Program-made: the position numbers and the translations under genes | Shown: in pieces, positions 33,360 through 42,928 of the stretch | Position numbering within the stretch: the stretch's first letter is position 1 | Layout: every line of letters begins with the position of its first letter | Origin: Massospora cicadina | Taxonomy: Eukaryota > Entomophthoromycota > Entomophthoromycetes > Entomophthorales > Entomophthoraceae | Direction of reading: 5' to 3' | DNA length: 64,000 nucleotides | Assembly (NCBI GenBank): GCA_022478985.1 | Contig: JAKSZP010009262.1 | Coordinates: 62,001-126,000, forward strand | The notes under the pieces: model-generated | What the model saw: only the letters and a program-made list of their open reading frames with translations | The model's database searches: none | Told to the model about the DNA's origin: nothing

Positions 33360-34127
33360 TGTTGGGATTTTTGCCCATATTTATAACCTGCTAGATTACC
33401 TGGTATCGCTAAGGGGAAAATTCCCTAAGGCGAATTGAATTGGAAATCAGTTGTCCCAAGTTTTGGAGGAGCTATGTTTGGGGTATTTGGATATTTTCCT
33501 GGTTGTATCCTTTGGGGATCAATACAGATGAATACTTAAGTTCTCATCGAGCGTAGTTGCTAATGAAATAGGGGCCTCTGATAGTGATTAACTATCAGGT
33601 GTACTGATTAGGATTGGTCAGGTTTCACCACCAACTGATTGGGAATGGATAGTGAGTTGCAAGGCAAGTGATGCCACCTGCAGCTAGCAAATCGATCTTT
33701 TGGTGAGTGACCTGCAATAATGGGTAATAAGTCCCATTACCTAAGAAGGTCGCTAGCCAATTATGGTTAGTTATCTTGGATTGAGAGGAAAACGTTAGGG
33801 ACACGTTTTCTGACCCTTTCCATTGAGGTCTCAAGGATGTCCAATGATGGAATCCTATCCAGGATGGGTAATATCATAGCTGCTGAGACGAGGATAGGTG
33901 ATTAAATGGCATCAGCTGCTGTTTCATCGAAGAGGTGTAAACTGATGGTTAGACAGCTGAATCCCCCACTATATAATTCCCTAGAATTTACTATAATAAA
34001 AAAAATTAAAATAATTAACATTGTCTACAATTATATTATCAATTCAGTGTATAGTTAAGCTATCAGCTTCTATTGTGCTGTTCTATCTCAAGGATATTTT
34101 TTCAGAAGGCAATAACTGGAAGCCTCT
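33360..34127 (+). repeat. LTR2, 5' LTR of element F, first part
   Basis: Starts TGTTGGGATTTTTGCCCATA. It is colinear with 44905-45675 and with 9081-9790. Element C is inserted after 34127, and the LTR continues at 39196-39560, ending AAATTTTAACA. Confidence 0.9.
34123..34127. repeat. TSD of element C (CCTCT), left copy
   Basis: CCTCT at 34123-34127 and at 39191-39195. The 3' LTR of F reads AAAAGACTCTCAGAG across the empty site (about 45670-45683). Confidence 0.95.
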
Positions 34128-34932
34128 TGTCAGACAATCTCCTTCTCAACTTAAGAAAAAGAATGTTGGAGGTACAAGTGCCCTCAAATATGCTACCATG
34201 ATTGGCTATAACCTGCCCAATCTATAAATAATTTTGTGTGTTATCAATGATATGAGTACCCATGGTGAAAAGACCTTGGCAGATTTTTGGTAGAATCCTA
34301 ATTATTGGAAAAATATGGTTTATAACAAAAAATGGCAAAAAAAGGTAATAACTAATAATAGAATTACTCCAACTTCTTGGCAAAATTTGGGGTGTTTGTT
34401 ACCACATGGGTTTGATCACCTCTGCGGTGAGAAGATATTACTCAATGATGAAAGGGTGCAAATTAACCAATCATTACCACACGAGTCTGACAACTGCCAA
34501 GGTGAGAAGATTTTACTCAACAATGATAGGGTGCAAATTAACCAATCATTACCACACGAGTCTGACCACCGCTGAGGTGAGAAGATTTTACTCACTGGTG
34601 ATTGGATACAATACATCAGATCATTACCACACAGGTCAGTTTTTTTGCCTCAAAAAATTTATCTTCAGTCTGATAGGCCAAAAGCCTATATATCCTGATT
34701 TAGATGACTCAGCTTTATATACTTTTGCCTCAAAATACCCATAGTCTTGAAATTTGAACTAGTTTAAATAGGAAATACTAGTATTGAGAAAAGGACCTTC
34801 TTTGGGTTTGCCCTGCTTAAACAATAAAAAAGTAAAAAAAACTTTAACAAAGCGCTATTTATTACATTTTATTAAAAAGTAAAATTCTCACTTTAAACAA
34901 AATATTTGTTGCATCCGTTGGCGGATCCCACA
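34128..34932 (+). repeat. LTR3, 5' LTR of element C
   Basis: 805 bp, TGTCAGACAATC to GATCCCACA. Contains three units of a 75-bp tandem repeat starting at 34426, 34501 and 34576. The 3' LTR is 949 bp mainly because it has five units. Confidence 0.9.
34426..34650 (+). repeat. 75-bp tandem repeat in the 5' LTR3, three units
   Basis: Units begin GGTGAGAAGAT at 34426, 34501 and 34576, exactly 75 bp apart. Because 75 is a multiple of three, frames stay open over all units on both strands; the repetitive ORFs seen here are most likely a by-product. Confidence 0.9.
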
Positions 34933-34935
34933 AAC

Positions 34936-34951
34936 TGGTGCTCACTACAGG
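34936..34951 (+). other. Primer-binding site of element C
   Basis: TGGTGCTCACTACAGG begins three bases after the LTR end CA. The same core lies beside the LTRs of B (46880-46896, opposite strand), H (19857-19870, opposite strand) and, with changes, F (39563-39578). A primer tRNA would end GTAGTGAGCACCA. Confidence 0.75.
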
Positions 34952-34986
34952 AGGATCCCCTGAATACTTCAATAAGTATTAAAGAA

Positions 34987-36900
34987 ATGGATAGTGTCAC
35001 CCATTAGGTGCAAAATGGGGAAGGGACTGAAGATGATGATCAAATGGACAGCCCTACTACTTTGATGTTTGGAGAAGAACAATTTGAGTGCATATTAATA
35101 CCTGAGTCTCCTCGCATCACTTGACCAGCCACTGAAGCTGTGAGAGACCTTACTCATGGCATCCTTGACCCTGGCAACATTGCATCCCACAAACGAGCGT
35201 CGCTGGTTGAGGAACGCCACTTGTTCTTTATGAGACTAGTGTCCTCCCAGAGACCTATGGTCAGCTTACAAATTTGACCACCTACATACGCAAGTTTGCT
35301 CACCCTGCCTTGGTACACATGATGCATCTCTTAGCTGAACATCATGAAGAGTTACATCAACACCTAGATACTCATGCAGCTCTGAATTTAGTTTATGATA
35401 AATTGTACCAACTGACCTCCAAACATCTTGGAGCAGTTAGATCTGGTGTGGAAGCTAATTGTAATTATATCATACAGTTGCATGATTGACTTACTACTAT
35501 GGACACTGAGATTGTAAAGTATGTTGAAGAGGCTATGAAGATATTCCAGGATGAACTGAACGCTTCCTCCACTAGCACCCACTCATTGTTGGAGGAGTTT
35601 GCTAATGAAATTGAAAAGCACAATGAGCAAACGCACCATGACTTTTCAGCCCCCAACTCCGTCCTTCAAGAGAAATATGAACAGCGTGTGGCTGTGGTGG
35701 AGCAACAGTTAATTCAGGCCTTTTCGCATGTTGATGAGCTTGAACGTCATCTGTTGCTTGAACCAATTAGCGCCACCACCACCCTCGCGGCCAAGGTTGT
35801 TCAGCTAGAAAAGGAGATAGCTCTAAAAGCTTTATTTGAAAATACCAAATATTTGGCACATCGCCTGACTGAATGCAAAACCTAAGCAAAAGTGATAAAA
35901 GCTTCGCTGGAAAGCCCTGTGCTGTTGAAGGAAGTATGTAGTCGACTAATGCAGGTCAAGCAGAAGTATGAACAGATTAAGGAGGGAGTACAAGTCCCCA
36001 GCTCCCACTCTCGTGACGATGAAGGGTGTAAACAAATGAAAGAAGGGCTGAAGAACCACGTGAAAACCGTGGAAGCTGCTCAATTTAACCTAAGCTCAAT
36101 GGCGTCACAACTCCGTTTTCAAGTCACTGCAATGGAGAGCCAAGTGGAAGATTATGAAACTCATAAATTAGGGATCAAAGCTCGATTGAGACTATGTGAA
36201 TCTGGGCCCCTAGAAGCCCTCTCTAAAATGTAAACCTGGCTTGAAGCCATGCATGACCAGTTCAATCACCTTTTATTGGACCTTTGATCAGTTAAGCTAT
36301 GGCTCTAAAACCTCAAAAGCAGAAGCTCCAGCTATTCATACCCTTACCAGGAATGACTATAATTCATTCAAACCAACGTTTAAAGACAAGTTTATCCCCG
36401 GCGAGGGTAGCATTGCTTCACTTTTATACGTTTATGAAGTAGTTATGGAAGGGGCAACTGATCTTCAGAAGGCCAAACATATCCTTTCCTGTTTGGGCCA
36501 CATGGCACAGGAGGTGATGGTCCCACATATGGATGCTCTTAGCACCTGGTCCGAAGTTAAAGAGGCCCTCATAAACACATTTGGTTCATTACAGGCTTTA
36601 AGTATGAAAAAGCAAGCTTTTATGCATATGAGCATCCAAAAAGGAGTTAGTGGTCGCTTTTATGGAACGATTTTATATGGAAGCACAGACGTTGTTAACT
36701 TAAAAGATGTTGACTTTGGATGATGCTGTAGCCGCCATTTTGACTAAAGTGGCTACTTACCTATCGCTAGCGATGCACATCACCTCAGTTAAACGCTATT
36801 TCCATACCATTCAAGACATCAAGGAGGCGTTAATAGATGACGCTGAATCCATAAGCCCGAAGTTTCACGCAGAGCAGTATCCCTCCCTTGCGTTTTAGCC
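34987..36900 (+). pseudogene. Element C Gag with long coiled coil
   Basis: From ATG 34987 the frame is nearly continuous: stops at about 35005 and 35125 and a one-base shift near 35225, then one frame from 35225 to 36233 broken by only TGA 35487 and TAA 35883. The middle part (35499-36233) is rich in Glu, Leu, Lys, Gln with heptad-like spacing, for example HVDELERHLLLE, VVQLEKEIALKALF and QVKQKYEQIKEGV. This predicts a long coiled coil. After another shift (36241-36723) comes a capsid-like region, FKPTFKDKFIPGEG and AKHILSCLGHMAQEV, also present in D (63785-64000). A further frame (36707-36898) has LDDAVAAILTKVATY. Gag forms the particle and packages RNA. Confidence 0.75.
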
Positions 36901-36930
36901 ATTGAGGATCCAAAGCCCAAGCATCAGGTC

Positions 36931-37116
36931 TTGGCTATTGAAGACAAGAAGGAGCCCCTTCAGATAATGGGCCCTGAGGAGCAAAAACCCAAAGCAAAAT
37001 GTCCTGAATGCCCTCGGTGCGAATACTGCAACAAGTTTGGACACAAAGAGGCTGTGTGCTGGAAAAAGAAAGCTGACGCTGAGGAACAGGAGCAGGGAAA
37101 AGAAATGTCAGCATAG
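36931..37116 (+). pseudogene. Element C nucleocapsid zinc knuckle
   Basis: CEYCNKFGHKEAVC is a perfect C-x2-C-x4-H-x4-C zinc knuckle in a 61-codon open frame, followed by a charged tail (KKKADAEEQEQGKEM). It binds the element's RNA for packaging. Element D has the same motif (CVYCYKFGHKEAVC, near 63445-63490). Confidence 0.85.
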
Positions 37117-37148
37117 GGAAAAACACACCTATTGCTAACAAATCTTAT

Positions 37149-37445
37149 GTGCCTGACTCATATAAACAACTTATGCCAGTACCTCGCGTTACTAATACCC
37201 CAGGGGATGATTCTGAGGGGGATACAGATGAGGTCAGCTATTACATTGTAGGAGTACCTGCTGAAGTGGAAGTCCCCGATCACTTGAATGCTGGAGGAGT
37301 GGATGAAGCCACCATACCTGAAGAGAAGTATCTCTGCCAAGTTCTAGGGGAGCCAGTCGTTAAAGATACTACCAGCAATGCAGATGATGTGTTGTCTCAC
37401 CAAATTCGCCCTATCCAGCATGGCCATACCATGCAGTCCATCTAA
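37149..37445 (+). pseudogene. Element C Gag-protease spacer
   Basis: 98 open codons between the zinc knuckle and the protease, acidic (DDSEGDTDEVSYY). Its homologue in D is open at 63217-62915 (VPNCLNAGGVDEATIPEE). No known domain; it is conserved between C and D and ends with a stop where D reads through (QSILENY). Confidence 0.7.
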
Positions 37446-37547
37446 GAAAATTACCTCAAGACCGCGTGCAAATTAACCTCCAATTTCCATCTTAAGGAGG
37501 TCTTAGCGCTATTTCACACTTTTGGGGGGATACTTACAAAGGTCGAA

Positions 37548-38267
37548 GTGGTTATCCAAAAAGTTTGGGTGATGGCTATCTTAGATACAGGCTCCCCAGT
37601 GAACGCAATCTCCTCCAAGTTGATGAAAAAGATCAATCTTGCACCTGACTTGGAGTACAACCAAGACTTTAGAACCGCTGGTCCTAACAACACCTGTGCA
37701 CTGGGTGCTTACTCGTCCCTTCCCATTCATATTAGGAAGCTTATTCTATCAGCCCCCACAGTGGCTTTGGATAATAATGCTTATGACATGCTTATAGGTA
37801 CTCAGTTTATGATTGAATATGACGGCATTATCAATATGAAGCAAGGGTTATTGTCGTTGCTCAATTATGAAGTCCCCTTAGTTCTAGCCAATAAAGAGCC
37901 CAGCAAGAAGGAAAACTCTTGCATGGATGAGTACCCACTTTCCGCCTTACCTATACATTATACCAACCTCGCAAAAATGGTTATTAAAGAAGGCCAAGCT
38001 GCCAATGAGCTCCAAGCTCCTCTACCTTCTTACCAAGTGTCAGATAGGGTTTTATATTACCACAATTGCATAACACCCCATAGTGGCAAACTTGGATCAA
38101 ATTGGGAGGGGCCCTATACCATCATGTATAAGAGAGAAAATGAGTACTCTATAAAGTCTTTGGCTACAAGAATTAACATAAAACGTGTACATGGCTGCTT
38201 CCTACGACCCTACACCCCTCCCAAAATTCTTGAGGGGGCAATGTCAGACAATTCCTTCTCAACTTAA
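37548..38267 (+). CDS. In-frame protease to integrase C-terminus fusion (239 codons)
   Basis: The longest open frame of the window. Residues about 1-145 are an intact aspartic protease: AILDTGSPVNAISSKLMKKI with the D-T-G triad, then DMLIGTQFMIEYDG. At about residue 140 (37962-37965) it passes directly into the integrase C-terminal region: AKMVIKEGQAANELQAPLPS, VSDRVLYYHNCI, then LGSNWEGPYTIMYK (GPY/F module) and VHGCFLRPYTPP, ending at 38267. In D these two parts are separated by RT, RNase H and integrase core. The join lies at a shared ACCA, and both parts stay in one frame without a stop. The stop falls inside the 3' LTR. Product may never have been made; the open frame may mean selection or simply recent origin. 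Confidence 0.85.
   Translation: MVIQKVWVMAILDTGSPVNAISSKLMKKINLAPDLEYNQDFRTAGPNNTCALGAYSSLPIHIRKLILSAPTVALDNNAYDMLIGTQFMIEYDGIINMKQGLLSLLNYEVPLVLANKEPSKKENSCMDEYPLSALPIHYTNLAKMVIKEGQAANELQAPLPSYQVSDRVLYYHNCITPHSGKLGSNWEGPYTIMYKRENEYSIKSLATRINIKRVHGCFLRPYTPPKILEGAMSDNSFST
38229..38241 (+). other. Polypurine tract of element C
   Basis: CTTGAGGGGGCAA directly before the 3' LTR (38242). The same tract, CTTGAGGGGGCAA on the minus strand, precedes the D LTR at 59477-59489. Confidence 0.7.
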
Positions 38268-39190
38268 GGAAAAGAATGTTTGAGGTATGAGTGCCCCCAA
38301 ATCTACTACCATGATTGGCCCATCACCTGCCCGATCTTCAAACTATATTGTGGTTGTTAATGATATGAGTACCCATGGCGAAAAGACCTTGGCGGATTCT
38401 CAGTGGAATCCTAATTATTGGAAAGATATGGTTTATAACAAAAAAACGGCTTAAAAAGGTAATAACTAATAATAGGATTACTCCAACTTCTCAGCCAAAT
38501 TTGGAGTGTTTGTTACCACATGGGTTTGATCACCTCTGCGGTGAGAAGATACTACTCAATGATGAAAGGGTGCAAATTAACCAATCATCACCACATGAGT
38601 ATGACCACCGCTGAGGTGAGAAGATTTTACTCGACAATGATAGGGTGCAAATTGACAAAACATTACCACATGAGTCTGACCACTGCCGAGGTGAGAAGAT
38701 CTTACTCAATGATGATAGGGTGCAAATTAACCAATTTTTACCACATGTTTCTGACCACTGCCAAGGTGAGAAGATTTTACTCGATGAAGATAGGGTGCAA
38801 ATTAACCAATCAATACCACCTGAGTCTGACCACCGCTGAGATGAGAAGATTTTACTTGTTGGTGATTGTTTACAATACATCAAATCATTACCACACAGGT
38901 CAGTTTTGCCATAAAATATTTATCTTCAATCTGATAGGCTGAAAGCCTATATTTCCTAATTTAGATGACTCAGCTTTATATATACTTTTGCCTCAAATAC
39001 CCATGGTCTCAAATTTGAACTAGTTTAAATTTGAAATACTAGCCTTGAGAAAAGCCCTTCTTTGGGTTTGCCCTGCTTAAACAATAAAAAACTTAAAAAA
39101 CTTTAACAAAGCGCTATTTATTACTATTATTAAAAAATAAAATTATCACTTTAAACAAAATATTTGTGGCATCTGTTGGAAGATTCCACA
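38242..39190 (+). repeat. LTR3, 3' LTR of element C
   Basis: 949 bp, TGTCAGACAATT to GATTCCACA. Contains five 75-bp units against three in the 5' LTR; the two extra units explain the length difference (144 bp, the rest being small indels). Confidence 0.9.
38540..38914 (+). repeat. 75-bp tandem repeat in the 3' LTR3, five units
   Basis: Units start at 38540, 38615, 38690, 38765 and 38840. Inner units are closer to each other than to the first and last, as expected for expansion by slippage or unequal exchange. Confidence 0.9.
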
Positions 39191-39195
39191 CCTCT

Positions 39196-39560
39196 CAGAG
39201 AGAAGAGTAAAGATCTGAGTGGGGATCTAGAGATGAAGGAACCGCAATCAGGGATAGCTGCTGACTGTGTGTTGGGCCAAGATAGATTGTCACCAGGGTA
39301 TCCTAAATTAAGATTTGGTGGACAAGAGTATAGGGAACAACTCCCTACAATTATAACTTTAAGAGTATTTAATTGGGAATACTGGCTGAAGCATTGGGCC
39401 AAACTATAGTTCTAACTCAACTATTGATAATAGTCTCCATACTATTATCAAATAATAATACATTTTACACAACGCACTGAAGTGCATGAGGAAATCTAAC
39501 CTGTGCAGTAAAAAGGTTACTGGGTTGACGGCTGATAATCAACCAAAGTAAATTTTAACA
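39196..39560 (+). repeat. LTR2, 5' LTR of element F, second part
   Basis: Continues the LTR interrupted at 34127. It starts CAGAGAGAAGAGTAA and ends AAATTTTAACA, matching 45681-46045. The decayed primer-binding site TTTGTGCTCACTAAAGG (39563-39579) follows. Confidence 0.9.
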
Positions 39561-40830
39561 AGTTTGTGCTCACTAAAGGGGTAGTTGAGTTTAAGAATAT
39601 AGAAAATGATGTTCTATGAAGATGTTTCCAATTTTGGAAATAAGTTACTGAAGGAAGTAACGAAGATAGAACGTGCAGAGGATCACATTCAGTGGCGTTC
39701 GCCCAGCTCAATAGTGGAGCTCTGAGTGAAGCAAATTGAAGATACTCAAGTTCAGGGAAAAGTACTTGCAGCCTAGATATGGAACTATCTAGAACTGCAA
39801 GGAAACCTTTTCCACCAGACATCTAGTTGAGATGAAGAGTCAGCAGGGCCAACTCGGGTTGAATTTGGCCCACTGGAAATAGTCCTGAGGAACAGAAGTC
39901 CAACTTGGGTTGAAATTGGCCCACTGGAAACAGTCCCGAGGAACAGCAGGATCAACTCAGTTTGAAAATTGGGTCCACTTTAAATAGTCCTGAGGAGTGA
40001 GTTTTTAGATGAGGCATTGGACGAAATAAAAAGCAATCAATCTGGAGAATTAATTGCCATACCAATGAAGAGAAGAAAAATAGGAAATGATTGATCCAAG
40101 ATAGTGGAGGAAATTGTTTTAATTAATAAAACTTAATCACTGATCAAAGATTACTGGAGAAGATTTCATCAATTCAGGAGAAATTGAATGAAGCTAAAGA
40201 GGTCAGAATGACCTAAGTAATTAAGGATACTTGAGGCGGAAAATCATTTTCAGGAGAAAAACAATCTAGACAATCAGACGAAACTGTTGGCTAATGAGAT
40301 ATGAGGATCCAAAGCATCAGTTGCCGAAATAAAAGATGAAATTAGGACCTGTTGGACGAATAACCAGTCAAGGTTAAAGGCAAATATTCAAGAGAATTGC
40401 CAAAAAGTTGGCAAGAGTAGCCTATACGTGAGGAAACAGTGCTGCTTTCATATAGTGAAGGTCAATACTAACCAGAAGTATTGAACCTAAGAAAGATAGT
40501 TGCAATGTTCTCAGCAAACCTCTGAAACAATAAATGGTTATGTCCTGAGATTTTAACAATCCCTAGGAGAGAAACACTGAACTAAATGGTTGGTTAAAAT
40601 CTTAAGAGGATAATATTTTGAACCGTGATGAATGGTAGGTTTAAGTACTTAGGACCCAATTTGGATGAAGGGGAATAGAAGGTCCTCTGAGCCTTTTTGT
40701 AGGTTACAAGTCCCATTGCAAAAAATACAAAAAATAATATAAAATATTAAAATATTGATTTTATGGTCTAAGAGTTTCAGACCTAAAAAATAACGCGAAA
40801 TTCTGATGGCCAAACGGAGGAAATTCCACT
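39561..40830 (+). pseudogene. Element F Gag region with 51-bp repeats
   Basis: No long open frame. At 39849, 39900 and 39952 a 51-bp unit recurs (CCAACTCGGGTTGAA, then TTGGCCCACTGGAAA, then AGTCCTGAGGAACAG). In one frame each unit encodes WPTGNSPEEQ, so it was probably an in-frame Gag repeat. Further on the text is rich in Lys, Glu and Asn codons, as in a coiled-coil Gag. Protease cannot be found. Confidence 0.5.
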
Positions 40831-40839
40831 CATGATGAG

Positions 40840-41280
40840 ATGAAATTATTTGCCGGGTTAACCAAGAACATCAACCTATTGGTTGACCAGGAGCAACTCG
40901 CTGATCTGACGGATGGCCATCATGAAGAGGTGCTCAAATTGTGGAAAAGTATTGGAAAATATTTGCCCAAAAACGACAATGAATTGGGATGCACGAGTGA
41001 TGTGATCTGCAAGGTTGATTCTGGGGAAAATCTGCCGATCAGGACAAAATGAGATTGCTGGCATGAGTGCCAAGAGTATCAATCTATAGAAGATTTATTC
41101 AGTCCTTCGCCCAAATAGCCGAGCCATTATTCCATTTAGAGGATCCAAAAAAAGGATTTGCATGGAATGAAGAGGCTCAGGACTCCTTTGATGAGTTACA
41201 CCAGTATTTGATAGATTCGTCAATTCTGATAAATCGTTATTTTGTTCAGGAAATATCATTCAAACTGATGCTTCATTGAC
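40840..41280 (+). pseudogene. Element F RT remnant: linker joined to connection, core missing
   Basis: 40840-41052 encodes DQEQLADLTDGHHEEVLKLW, then GCTSDVICKVDSGENLPIRT, the conserved run-up to RT (ending in the PIR box). Immediately after, the next frame reads SINLYRRFIQSFAQIAEPLF and FAWNEEAQDSFDELHQYL, which is the connection domain beyond the RT core. The fingers and palm, including YxDD, are absent. In relatives they take roughly 600-800 bp. F is thus an internal deletion, though its LTRs and flanks are complete. Confidence 0.75.
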
Positions 41281-41660
41281 GGTGATTATCGCAATACTGA
41301 GCCAATTAGATAAACTTGGGGACAAGCATCCGGTGGTGTATGTGAGCTGGACACTCTCAGCCACTGAGAGGAACTACACCATGACTGAGCAGGAATTCTT
41401 TGCAGTCATTTACGCATGCAAGCAGTTTCAGGTGTACATCCACAAAATGCACTTTAAGGTGGTAATGGACCACTCTTCGCTGCGTTGGCTACACAATCTA
41501 AGAGAACTGGAAGGATGACTGGCCTGATGGGCGCTTAAGCTTCAGGCTTACATTTATGAGATAGTCCACTGAGAGGGGGCTTCTCATTAGAATGCAGATG
41601 GCTTATTGCGGTTGCCAATGGTCCAGTTGGTATACCCACAGGTGGATGAGCTATTCCAGA
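41276..41660 (+). pseudogene. Element F RNase H
   Basis: 80 open codons: VVYVSWTLSATERNYTMTEQ, EFFAVIYACKQFQVYIHKMH, VVMDHSSLRWLHNLRELEG. Then stops TGA 41516, TGA 41525, TGA 41570 and TAG 41588 interrupt the domain tail. The family reads EGRLARWALKLQAY...VHR.GASHQNADGL, so the stops replace Arg (CGA) three times and Gln (CAG) once. The catalytic Glu (TEQEF) and Asp (MDHSS) are visible. Confidence 0.8.
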
Positions 41661-41739
41661 TAATGGTCAATGGAAAAATTGGGGATGAGCCCTGAGAAAT
41701 CCAAGGTGCACTTCAAAAAGCGATGAAAACACCGAGACT

Positions 41740-42550
41740 ATGGATGGACAAGTCTTTAAGACAATCAACAGGAAGTGGCTATTATTTCCAAAACCGTCAG
41801 AAAGAGCAGCGATAGTACAAGCAGCACACAAGGTTGTCGGGCATGGAGGCCTGAGGAAAGCAAATGACCATATTCACCAGTATTATTACTGGGAATCAAT
41901 CAACTATGATGTCGTGGATTATCTGGCTTATTGTGTGGAGTGCCAGCTGCACAAAACACACAAGAATACAACATGTACTGACTGCTCCTTTTTGGATTCA
42001 ACTAGAACATGGTGTCCACTGATGTGATGGGGCCGCTGACGATGAGCACAGGGGGAGTCAAGTACATCATATTTGCTATTGAACAACTGATGAGATGGGT
42101 CAAGGCAAAGGCCCTAACCAGAGTAGATGCTACCAGTACTGCGAGGTTCTCCTGGATCAAGTGGTATACCGGCATGGATGTCTGAATGTCCTGCTGATTA
42201 ACAATGGGACCAACTTCAGTCTCATGTGATCCCAAGGTTAAACAAAATAATGGGGATATGAGGAGTCATGTCAGTAACATGCCAGCTAGAGACAAATGGA
42301 CTTGTAGAATGGGTCAATGGGACGCTGGTCATGACACTAAAGAAGCTAGTCACAGGGAGAACTTCCACATGGGGAATATACCTGAGTTTGGTGATGTTCA
42401 CCTACAATATAATTTTTCATCATATGGCGATGGGAAAGACGCCATTTGAATTATTATATGGAAGAAAGGCCGCGTTGCCGCAAATTTTATATTTGTGGTG
42501 GAACTAAGTTGGGGATGAATACCAAGCAATACTTGAACTGACTGATGAGT
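41740..42550 (+). pseudogene. Element F integrase
   Basis: 95 open codons carry the HHCC zinc domain: HKVVGHGGLRKANDHIHQYY and CVECQLHK. The core shows STDVMGPLTMSTGGVKYIIF (first Asp) and NVLLINNGTNF, where the second Asp is Asn. GLVEWVNGTL (Glu present) lies in another frame, then FELLYGRKAALP. Several frameshifts. It would have inserted cDNA but is inactive. Confidence 0.85.
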
Positions 42551-42718
42551 ATCATGATTGATATGTAACTGCAAGCATTTGATACAACCTTGAAGAAAAG
42601 GATACAAGCGAAATCAATGGATGATGAGAACTGACCGGTATTAGAAGAATATCAGATAGTGGAAAGTGTTGCCTATTGTGATACACATGGTTTCAGATGA
42701 AGAAACAAAATAGATGCA

Positions 42719-42928
42719 TTGTGGTTGGGTCCGTTCAAAGCAATTGCTAAGACAGCGACTGATGCTTACTCAATTAAGAATCTCTTGGATGGAAGAGTTG
42801 TAAATTGTGTCCACGCTAAGTATCTAAAGTGTTGGATCAATGAAAAAAATAAAAGAGTTCCCAAAGGACTGACAAACCATTTAGTTGGTCATGTCCTGAT
42901 TAGGTCAAGTCCAAAAAAGGACCTCTGA
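42719..42928 (+). pseudogene. Element F integrase C-terminal GPF module
   Basis: MWLGPFKAIAKTATDAYSIK and LLDGRVVNCVHAKYLKCW, the GPY/F module at the end of integrase. 69 open codons. No chromodomain follows, unlike element E. Confidence 0.75.

Larger units (their letters stand above)
34128..39190 (+). mobile_element. Element C: internally deleted Ty3/gypsy element (LTR3 family)
   Basis: 5,063 bp with LTRs 34128-34932 and 38242-39190, starting TGTCAGACAATC and ending TTCCACA, TSD CCTCT. It carries a near-continuous coiled-coil Gag, an intact zinc knuckle, and a 239-codon ORF that joins protease to the integrase C-terminus. RT, RNase H and the integrase core are absent. Comparison with element D places one deletion of about 2.77 kb. 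It is a non-autonomous derivative that kept Gag, primer-binding site, polypurine tract and LTRs, the parts needed for mobilisation in trans. It is the innermost and so the youngest layer of the nest, although its LTRs differ from each other by roughly 15 percent by eye. Confidence 0.9.

Noticed and set aside
34426..34650. CRISPR array from the regular 75-bp repeats
   Set aside because: Units are contiguous with no unique spacers, and they lie in an LTR of a eukaryotic element.
34406..34744. Repetitive ORFs on both strands in the LTR3 tandem repeats (also 38520-38942)
   Set aside because: Explained by a 75-bp repeat whose length is a multiple of three; frames are open on both strands and lie in an LTR.
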